From an uncultured Odoribacter sp. (GTDB taxonomy: Bacteria > Bacteroidota > Bacteroidia > Bacteroidales > Marinifilaceae), in assembly GCA_905204385.1 (NCBI GenBank), contig CAJKZL010000182.1, positions 1 through 6,527 on the forward strand: DNA of 6,527 nucleotides. Reading direction: 5' to 3'. Below the pieces are notes generated by a model. The model saw only the letters and a list, made by a program, of their open reading frames with translations. It was not told the origin of the DNA and did no database searches. Shown here piece by piece: positions 1 to 5,514 of the stretch (position 1 is its first letter; the number at the start of each line of letters is the position of its first letter). Position numbers and translations under genes: made by a program.

Positions 1-918
1 GAAGGGCAGACAGATTTTCATCCTCACTGTTCCCGTAAAATGTTCGGCATGACCCAACCTCCTGTATTGCCTTATACCCGGGCTCATATCTCTGAACTGG
101 CCGAACAGGTGATCCGGAGCCAGACCACGCTCACCGGAGTACAGCCTAAGCTTTCGGTGGATATTGCCAGAGCGGGCAACAATGCTCAGCGTTTCACCAT
201 GGTAGGCCTTTGGGGCAGATATATCCTGAAACCGCAGACTGTGCATTATCCGTATCTGCCCGAATTGGAAGATTTAACTCTGCATTTGGCCCGTCTGGCC
301 CGTATCAATACTGTGCCGCATTCGCTGATCCGTTTCGAGGACCAGGAATTGTGTTATATTACCCGCCGCATCGACCGATCGCCTGATGGAAGAAAATATC
401 CTATGGAGGATATGTGCCAACTGTCCGAACGGCTCACTGAATATAAATACAAGGGATCTTACGAGCAGATTGCCAAATTGATTTTGAAATATTCTTCTGC
501 GCCTAAATTGGATCTGGGCAATTTCTGGGAACAGGTGTTGTTCTCCTGGTATACGGGCAATGCCGATATGCATTTGAAGAACTTTTCCTTATATAGCCTC
601 CAGCCCGGACATTTTGTCCTTACGCCTGCTTACGATATGCTGGCAACTCTTTTGGTTATGCCCGGAGACACTGAAGAACTGGCTTTAACCCTCAATGGTA
701 AAAAACGAAAAATCACCCGTCAGGATTTTGTCGTTGCTTTTACAGCCTCGGGGCTCAATGCTAAGATCATAGACAACTTGTTCGCTAAGTTCCGGAAAAT
801 GCTGCCGCAATGGCTGGAATTTATCGATATCTCGTTTTTGCCCCTTGAACTGAAGGAGCGATATAAAACTTTGCTCACCGAGCGGTTGAATGTGCTTCAA
901 AAGTCCGGTGGAGAATAG
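1..918 (+). CDS. HipA-like Ser/Thr kinase, C-terminal catalytic protein, 5' end outside the window
   Basis: The reading frame is open to the left edge: 13 codons before the first ATG at 40 (EGQTDFHPHCSRK) read as family sequence, so the true start is upstream and 305 residues are visible. Numbered from base 1, a Gly/Gln loop TLTGVQPKLS (43-52) is followed by a Lys in ILKPQ (K77, likely ATP-binding), NADMHLKN with the catalytic Asp and metal-binding Asn spaced as in E. coli HipA (D189, N194), and AYD with the second metal-binding Asp (D212). HipA kinases phosphorylate proteins such as glutamyl-tRNA synthetase and act as toxins of toxin-antitoxin modules. In Bacteroidota the HipA N-terminal subdomain and the HTH antitoxin are often separate small genes just upstream; here they would lie outside the window. 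All catalytic residues are present, so the kinase is probably active. Its target is unknown. The next gene starts 52 bases on with no obvious terminator between. Confidence 0.88.
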   Translation, partial: EGQTDFHPHCSRKMFGMTQPPVLPYTRAHISELAEQVIRSQTTLTGVQPKLSVDIARAGNNAQRFTMVGLWGRYILKPQTVHYPYLPELEDLTLHLARLARINTVPHSLIRFEDQELCYITRRIDRSPDGRKYPMEDMCQLSERLTEYKYKGSYEQIAKLILKYSSAPKLDLGNFWEQVLFSWYTGNADMHLKNFSLYSLQPGHFVLTPAYDMLATLLVMPGDTEELALTLNGKKRKITRQDFVVAFTASGLNAKIIDNLFAKFRKMLPQWLEFIDISFLPLELKERYKTLLTERLNVLQKSGGE

Positions 919-970
919 TCCTTTGGTTTTCCGGTAAAAAATCGCAGGTTGCTTTTCGGAACGCTAGAAA

Positions 971-1771
971 ATGAATATCGATAGAAAAATAATGAAGTGG
1001 GAAGATATATTTGCGGAATGGAATCCGTGGCATGGTTGTACGAAAATCAGTCCCGGATGTAAATATTGTTACGTTTACCGTCAGGATGAAATGTTCGGAG
1101 CGGAAGGCAGTAGCAGTGAGGTTCATCTGAATGCCGATTTCCGGCTTCCTGTTAAACGCAAACGGGATAAAAGTTATAAAATACCGTCGGGGAAGGTGGT
1201 TTTCACTTGTTTTACCTCCGATTTTCTGCTTGAGGAAGCCGATGACTGGAGGGAGGAAGCCTGGGCGATGATGCGGGAACGCAGTGACCTGACCTTTTTC
1301 TTTTTCACCAAGCGCATTACCCGTTTTATGGAATGTATGCCGGAGGATTGGGGCGAAGGATATGACAACGTGATCATCGGCTGTACGGTAGAGAATCAGG
1401 CTATGGCGGAAATGCGTTTGCCGGTATTTATGTCATTGCCCCTGAAACACCGTGCCATTATCGTGGCGCCTATGCTGGAACGGGTAGATATAACCCCTTG
1501 GCTGGATTCTTCCATCGAAGAAGTTTCGGTGAGTGGGGAGTCTGGGGCTCAGGCTCGTGTTTGCCATTATGATTGGATTCTGGACCTTAGGCGGCAATGC
1601 GTTGAAAACGATATTCCTTTCCGGTTTCATCAGACAGGTGCCAAACTGATAAAAGACGGCCGATTATACCGCATCAGAAGACCTTTTCAAATTTCCCAGG
1701 CCCGTAAGGCTCGTATCGATTATAGAATCGGCGAGGATTTTAAACCGATACCGGCTTCCCGCAGAGATTAG
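971..1771 (+). CDS. DUF5131 / phage Gp37-Gp68 family protein with N-terminal three-Cys cluster
   Basis: 266 residues, apparently full length. The N-terminus carries the family signature WNPWHGC..SPGC.YCYVYR, with cysteines at 23, 30 and 33 (C-x6-C-x2-C). Further family blocks follow: IPSGKVVFTCFTSDF (71-85), FFTKRITRF (111-119), a CTVENQ block near 138-143, GESG (189-192) and a C-terminal FHQTGA..IKDGRLYRI block (219-235). The family is found in phages and bacterial accessory regions. It is often described as radical-SAM-like because of the Cys cluster, but the spacing is not the classic CxxxCxxC and no reaction has been firmly assigned. Homologues often pair with a three-Cys-motif partner protein (TcmP); none is visible here. 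The start is ambiguous between 971 and 992; 971 has a GGAA about nine bases upstream, but 992 also leaves the whole signature intact. A hairpin follows directly after the stop. Confidence 0.88.
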   Translation: MNIDRKIMKWEDIFAEWNPWHGCTKISPGCKYCYVYRQDEMFGAEGSSSEVHLNADFRLPVKRKRDKSYKIPSGKVVFTCFTSDFLLEEADDWREEAWAMMRERSDLTFFFFTKRITRFMECMPEDWGEGYDNVIIGCTVENQAMAEMRLPVFMSLPLKHRAIIVAPMLERVDITPWLDSSIEEVSVSGESGAQARVCHYDWILDLRRQCVENDIPFRFHQTGAKLIKDGRLYRIRRPFQISQARKARIDYRIGEDFKPIPASRRD

Positions 1772-1810
1772 CATTATTTTCCGACGGAAGTAAATAATGG
1801 TGTTTATTTT
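1772..1810 (+). terminator. Probable terminator after the DUF5131 gene
   Basis: CATTATTT (1772-1779) pairs perfectly with AAATAATG (1792-1799). TCC and GGA extend the stem inside, around a three-base loop and with a three-base bulge on the 3' arm. A T-rich stretch (GTGTTTATTTT) follows. The hairpin begins on the base after the stop codon. The stem is AT-rich and bulged, so the call is tentative. The rest of the gap up to 1913 shows no gene and no clear promoter box. Confidence 0.42.
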
Positions 1811-1913
1811 CATATTGTTATCATAAATAACTGGCATTAAAAGTGAACATTTTATTGTGTTCCTGCGTTTTGTATGGTAGTTAAGTTTATTTATCAATCT
1901 AACAAATGAAAAT

Positions 1914-2948
1914 ATGGAACAAGTGAATTTGAATCCAGTGAGAAGGAGAGTTTCCTGGGGTAGTATTTTTGCCGGGGTGATGACCGTCCTGGCTGTATCC
2001 GTTTTGATATCCATTCTGGTCACCAGTATCGGTCTGTATAAGTTCGATCCTTTGTCCGACGATCCTACTGCGGGGATTGGCGCTACTGTAGGGATAGGCA
2101 CGGCGATTTCGATGTTTGTCAGTTTTCTTATCGGTGGTTTTGGCGCCGGTAAATTGTCAGGCGTCGATGGAGTACTTCATGGTTTGGTGGTTTGGGCAAC
2201 GACTTCGGTTTTTGCGGTGATTATGATGGTTCTGTTGACGGTAGGGGCGGTGAAAGTCACTTCGAATGTCCTGGGGTCGGTGGCTTCCGTGGCCGGAAGC
2301 GTACTTTCGGATGTCGGGTCGGTAGCAGGAAAAGGCGCGTCTGAACTGGCCAAACAAGCTAAAGATCTTTTCGGGGATATAGATTTCAATACCAATATAA
2401 AAGGAGACAGTATCCGTAAAGATGTTCGCCGGGCGTTAAGGAAAAGCGGTGTCAAGGAATTGAATCCGGATTATCTGGAAAACCAGCTCAAAGCGGTGAA
2501 AGGCGATCTGAAAAAAACGGTAAAGAAAATGGCCGCTAATCCGGAGCAAGCCGATCAGGTGCTGGATGGATTTACCGACCGTTTAAAAGCGAGGACGGAC
2601 AAGATCACGAAGAATATCGACCGGAATGATGTAAGTAAGGCTATCGCCAACAATACGAATTTGTCGAAAGCAGAGGCGGATAAAGCGGTCGATCAATACA
2701 TGGATATGATCGATAATGCTAAAGATTGGGCAAAAGAGCAGATCGGCAATCTTGAAGATACTCTTCAGAAAGCAAAACAGGAGTGGCAGGAAATCAAGCA
2801 TAAGGCTTTGGTAAAAGCGGAAGAGGCTTCACAGGCGGCAGCCCGTTCGGCCCTGATCTCCTTTTTCGGACTGTTGATTGCTGCCGGACTTTGTTGCTGG
2901 GCCGGATATTTCGGAGCTCGAAAAACAAGACAAGGTTACGAAGCTTAA
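1914..2948 (+). CDS. Four-helix membrane protein with large Lys-rich loop, function unknown
   Basis: 344 residues. Three hydrophobic segments lie near residues 17-41, 53-80 and 86-113, and a fourth at about 313-335. The N-terminal part (RRVSWGSIFAG, GGFGAGKLSG, DGVLHGLVVWA) resembles a widespread uncharacterised membrane family whose members share a VSWGA.laG start and an LHGLVVWA motif; no function is established for it. Between helices 3 and 4 lies about 200 residues of charged, mostly helical sequence, rich in Lys, Asp and Ala, likely to form long amphipathic or coiled-coil helices. With Arg clusters before helix 1 (RRR, 10-12) and after helix 4 (ARKTR), the positive-inside rule puts both ends in the cytoplasm and the loop in the periplasm. 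That topology is inference. An A-rich leader precedes the ATG, as is usual in Bacteroidota. The gene is bounded by hairpins on both sides, so it is probably a single transcription unit. A role in envelope stress or structure is only a guess. Confidence 0.82.
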   Translation: MEQVNLNPVRRRVSWGSIFAGVMTVLAVSVLISILVTSIGLYKFDPLSDDPTAGIGATVGIGTAISMFVSFLIGGFGAGKLSGVDGVLHGLVVWATTSVFAVIMMVLLTVGAVKVTSNVLGSVASVAGSVLSDVGSVAGKGASELAKQAKDLFGDIDFNTNIKGDSIRKDVRRALRKSGVKELNPDYLENQLKAVKGDLKKTVKKMAANPEQADQVLDGFTDRLKARTDKITKNIDRNDVSKAIANNTNLSKAEADKAVDQYMDMIDNAKDWAKEQIGNLEDTLQKAKQEWQEIKHKALVKAEEASQAAARSALISFFGLLIAAGLCCWAGYFGARKTRQGYEA

Positions 2949-2970
2949 GAGCATCGAATCTCGATCATTT

Positions 2971-3013
2971 ATAGAACAAAATTATTATTATTAAGGTAAT
3001 AATTTTGTTCTAT
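2971..3013 (+). terminator. Strong 17-bp perfect hairpin, terminator of the membrane-protein gene
   Basis: Bases 2971-2987 are the exact reverse complement of 2997-3013, with a nine-base loop and a T-rich tail (TTTATTT). It starts 23 bases after the stop of the membrane-protein gene. The stem is AT-rich, but its perfect length makes it the clearest hairpin in the window. Its 3' arm contains the TTTG that serves as the likely -33 element of the next operon. A small 5-bp hairpin (2953-2965) lies just upstream. Confidence 0.7.
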
Positions 3014-3033
3014 TTTATTTGTGTGTATATTTG
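3004..3033 (+). promoter_or_regulatory. Bacteroidota-type promoter of the TrpF-like/PRTase operon
   Basis: TATATTTG at 3026-3033 matches the Bacteroidota -7 box TAnnTTTG in full. TTTG at 3004-3007 lies 18 bases upstream, one short of the usual 19-21 spacing for the -33 box. Transcription would start near 3040, giving a leader of roughly 45-50 bases before the ATG at 3087. The region is very AT-rich, so chance matches occur, but position and completeness support the call. Confidence 0.55.
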
Positions 3034-3057
3034 TAAATATAAATTTAGACTAAAATT
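3026..3057. promoter_or_regulatory. Two adjacent palindromes over the -7 box and start site, candidate operators
   Basis: TATATTT-GT-AAATATA (3026-3041) is a perfect palindrome with seven-base arms lying on the -7 box. It is followed directly by AAATTTAGACTAAAATT (3041-3057), in which seven of eight base pairs match around a central A. Two symmetric sites over a promoter are where a dimeric repressor would bind. The AT-rich composition makes chance symmetry likely enough that this is only a candidate. No regulator gene is visible nearby. Confidence 0.25.
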
Positions 3058-3086
3058 GTAGGGTAAAACAATTTAAACGTCCATAT

Positions 3087-3794
3087 ATGAATCTTTTTAA
3101 AAAAGATGGACTGAAATTAAAAATTTGTGGTGTTGCTACTGAAGAAAGCGTTGACATCTGTAAAGAGATTGACGGCATTGATGCTTTGGGATTTATACCG
3201 AATGTTTCGGTAAAGGATGTGCATAGCGATATGTTAAGCGGAGAGGAAATCAGTCGGCTGATCGGTAAGATGCCATATTCAATGGAGTCCGTATTATTGA
3301 TAAAATGCGATGTCGAACCAACTGTTTTGGAGCTGATCGGCAAGACGAGGCCGACGGTAGTTCAAATTCAAAAGGAGGTCGATAAGCCTGATATTGTAGC
3401 CGGTATACGTTCGCATTATCGGAATTTGGAGATTATCAAGACGATCAGTGTGGATTGTGAATCGACGGTCGGTTCTTTATTGCAGGAAATTTCAGTATTT
3501 GAGCCTTATATCGATGCGGTAAATCTGGATGCAAGGGAGCCGGGGCATGGTTTTGTTCATAATTGGGAATTAAGTGCCGAAATAGTCCGCCATGTCCATG
3601 ATATGAATTTAAAGTTTGTGCTGGCGGGTGGATTGAATCGGGATAATCTGGAGAGGGCGATCGATCAGGTGCGGCCCGATATGGTAGATATTATGACCGG
3701 AGCAAGGCTGATGCTCGGCGGGAAGCCTGTCAAAAGGAAATTGGATGCACAAAAAGTTATGCGTATCGCTGAAATTGTCCGGAAATATAAATGA
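3087..3794 (+). CDS. TrpF-like (phosphoribosylanthranilate isomerase-type) barrel protein
   Basis: 235 residues, slightly longer than typical TrpF (about 200). It has the TrpF landmarks in order: LKICG with the catalytic general-base Cys (C14), VVQIQ at the third or fourth strand (91-95), NLDAREPGHG..HNW with the general-acid Asp (D148) and a GxG turn, LAGGLNRDN (179-187), and VDIMTGARLMLGGKPVKR in place of the phosphate-binding VDvsSGvE (200-217). TrpF catalyses the Amadori rearrangement of phosphoribosylanthranilate in tryptophan synthesis. The substrate loop differs: the usual SPR motif reads SVK (41-43), and the end of the barrel is Lys/Gly-rich, so the substrate may not be anthranilate-derived. 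No trp gene lies nearby; the following genes encode PRTase-like proteins, seven bases downstream. Inference: it acts on a phosphoribosyl product of those neighbours. The fold call is firm, the substrate unknown. Confidence 0.85.
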   Translation: MNLFKKDGLKLKICGVATEESVDICKEIDGIDALGFIPNVSVKDVHSDMLSGEEISRLIGKMPYSMESVLLIKCDVEPTVLELIGKTRPTVVQIQKEVDKPDIVAGIRSHYRNLEIIKTISVDCESTVGSLLQEISVFEPYIDAVNLDAREPGHGFVHNWELSAEIVRHVHDMNLKFVLAGGLNRDNLERAIDQVRPDMVDIMTGARLMLGGKPVKRKLDAQKVMRIAEIVRKYK

Positions 3795-3801
3795 TAGACT
3801 T

Positions 3802-5499
3802 ATGAATTTTATCGACCCTTATTTACAGGCATTGTCGCCTGTCCGGAAAGAGAAATTAGAGGAAATATTGCGGGATTGGCAGATGGATGAAGCTGAATTT
3901 GTCCGGAAATTGGATGATTGGTTTAATAATTTTGAGCACAAAGACAAGGATCTGGCCTTTAAGGTGATAGAAAACGTAAATTATTATTCTTTCCGTCGGT
4001 TTGATAATCAACTCGCCATGTTATTCCAATATGTCGACCAATATTTATGTGAATTTGATAAAAATTTATCCGACGTTAGAATTTTAATTCCGGAAGAAAG
4101 AGGAGATAGTGCGGATCGTCATGCTTATGATTTGATTAAGAAGTGGGGAATAGAGCAAAAGAATATTATTACCATCGATAAGGTACAGAAGGAGATAAAA
4201 AATAATCATATTACCTCCGAGAGTATTCTGGTTGCTTTTAACGATACTTATGGGACAGGCAATCAGTTTATGCATTCGATCTGGAAAATACTGTTGGGGT
4301 TGAAAGAAGAGTTCGAGGACATTCCGGCTTTATTTGTCCTGGCTCTTGCTATTTCTGAAAAGGCATTGGATTATTTTCGTTATAATTTCGATAATCAAAA
4401 AGTAAGGGTGATTCCTGATAGTCCTCAAAAATCGGCTTTGGATATTTTTACAGCCAGGGAATATAACCGACTGGAAGAATTATGTTGCCGGGTTTATCCT
4501 TCTCACCCGATGGGGTATGGCAATATAGGTTTATTAACGGCCTATTATTTCCAATGTCCCAATAATACGTTGCCTATCATCTGGGCGGACGGGAGCAATA
4601 ACATCGTAGACGGGAAGGCTTATCCCTGGAATCCTTTATTTCCTTACCGGGCGAAACGGCACATAAAGAAGGAAATATGTGAAGCGGCACCAAAAAAGTT
4701 TGAAGAAAGAACGGTACTAAATTTTTCAGATCAGGAGTTGGAGTCGATCAATAGCACTTTAGCGAGATGGAAGTGTGAGCCTGTTGTGTTGGAAGGACAT
4801 ATGAGCCGGATGGGGGATTGGTTTGCTAATTTTCGGCCCGAACAGAAGGCATTGGCATTGAAACTCTTTACTCATACCGAGTTTTTGAGTATCGGTCGTG
4901 TTAGAAAGTTAATCAAAGATCTGAGTTATAGAATTTTGGAGGATGTGAGGATTAAAGGTGGCGACCGTTCGGATATTTTGCTGGTATTGACAGGTCATGA
5001 AAAATCCAGTGTTTATCATTATGTTTATGATTTTTTGGACCTATGGAATCTGAAAGTTTCACAAGTGGTGCGTTTGGAAGATTTGGAAAAGAGAGAATAT
5101 GAAGCTTTGAATAAATATCTGATTTTATTTTATCATACCCGTGCGGGGAAAGGGGGTCATTTTCGGGACGGAATCTGGAACAGATTGAAAAATATGCCTG
5201 CAAAGTGTTTTTATATCTCTTCATTTATCATGTCGGAAGCCAGTAGGAGAATGTTTCATACGCTGTCGGAGAAGGAAAATGTGAAGCTTTTTTATTCCAA
5301 AGAATTTTCCAGAACCGTAAAGGACCTATTTAGCGAGTCCGAATGCCAGCAAATGGAAGAAATATTTCAGGAGAAAAACTTTCCTGTAAAACAGAGGGTA
5401 TTGGACAGCATGTTGACCACCTATTATTTTACGTGTCCGGAATCGGCATTTTCATTCCTAGGTTACAACAGTCCGGTTTGGAAATCTTTGTTTAGTTGA
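3802..5499 (+). CDS. Tandem phosphoribosyltransferase-like (PRTase-CE-type) protein, second module degenerate
   Basis: 565 residues, soluble, built of two diverged copies of one module. Module 1 (about 25-285) has a helical lead with a WF.NF motif, a PRTase core with ILVAFNDTYGTGNQ (142-155) matching the PRPP-binding loop, and a closing block HPMGYG...YYFQCPNNTLPIIW ending at 261. Module 2 (about 322-565) repeats this order: WF.NF, a core strand, FYHTRAGKGGHF (443-454) at the loop position without the acidic pair, and YYFTCPES in place of CPNNTLP. Type I PRTases use PRPP to make or break N-ribosidic bonds. Module 1 may be active with a weakened ND pair; module 2 is probably structural or regulatory. 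An upstream in-frame ATG at 3745 is rejected because 3802 avoids overlapping the previous gene and aligns with the next protein's N-terminus (MNFIDPYL against MDFEVYVH). The substrate is unknown. Confidence 0.78.
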   Translation: MNFIDPYLQALSPVRKEKLEEILRDWQMDEAEFVRKLDDWFNNFEHKDKDLAFKVIENVNYYSFRRFDNQLAMLFQYVDQYLCEFDKNLSDVRILIPEERGDSADRHAYDLIKKWGIEQKNIITIDKVQKEIKNNHITSESILVAFNDTYGTGNQFMHSIWKILLGLKEEFEDIPALFVLALAISEKALDYFRYNFDNQKVRVIPDSPQKSALDIFTAREYNRLEELCCRVYPSHPMGYGNIGLLTAYYFQCPNNTLPIIWADGSNNIVDGKAYPWNPLFPYRAKRHIKKEICEAAPKKFEERTVLNFSDQELESINSTLARWKCEPVVLEGHMSRMGDWFANFRPEQKALALKLFTHTEFLSIGRVRKLIKDLSYRILEDVRIKGGDRSDILLVLTGHEKSSVYHYVYDFLDLWNLKVSQVVRLEDLEKREYEALNKYLILFYHTRAGKGGHFRDGIWNRLKNMPAKCFYISSFIMSEASRRMFHTLSEKENVKLFYSKEFSRTVKDLFSESECQQMEEIFQEKNFPVKQRVLDSMLTTYYFTCPESAFSFLGYNSPVWKSLFS

Positions 5500-5514
5500 T
5501 TAAATAAGACAGGA

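Noticed and set aside
40..918. ATG at 40 as the start of the HipA-like gene
   Set aside because: The frame is open to the left edge and the 13 preceding codons, including DFHPHC, read as coding sequence of the same family; the real start is outside the window.
1882..1889. TAAGTTTA as a -7 box for the membrane-protein gene
   Set aside because: It departs from TAnnTTTG at the last base, and no TTTG lies at the right distance upstream; the nearest TTG is 24 bases away.
1664..2101. Antisense open frame of 145 codons
   Set aside because: It overlaps two well-supported genes and their gap, has low-complexity composition and no recognisable domain; other minus-strand frames (for example 274-573, 2177-2455, 4952-5224) are likewise shadows.
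3087..3794. Annotation as the housekeeping trpF of tryptophan synthesis
   Set aside because: No trp gene is adjacent, the substrate loop is altered, and its operon partners are PRTase-like proteins unrelated to TrpD; TrpF-like is the safer name.
3745..3801. Start of the tandem PRTase gene at 3745
   Set aside because: It would overlap the TrpF-like gene by 50 bases, and the added 19 residues have no counterpart in the paralogous downstream protein, whose N-terminus aligns with a start at 3802.
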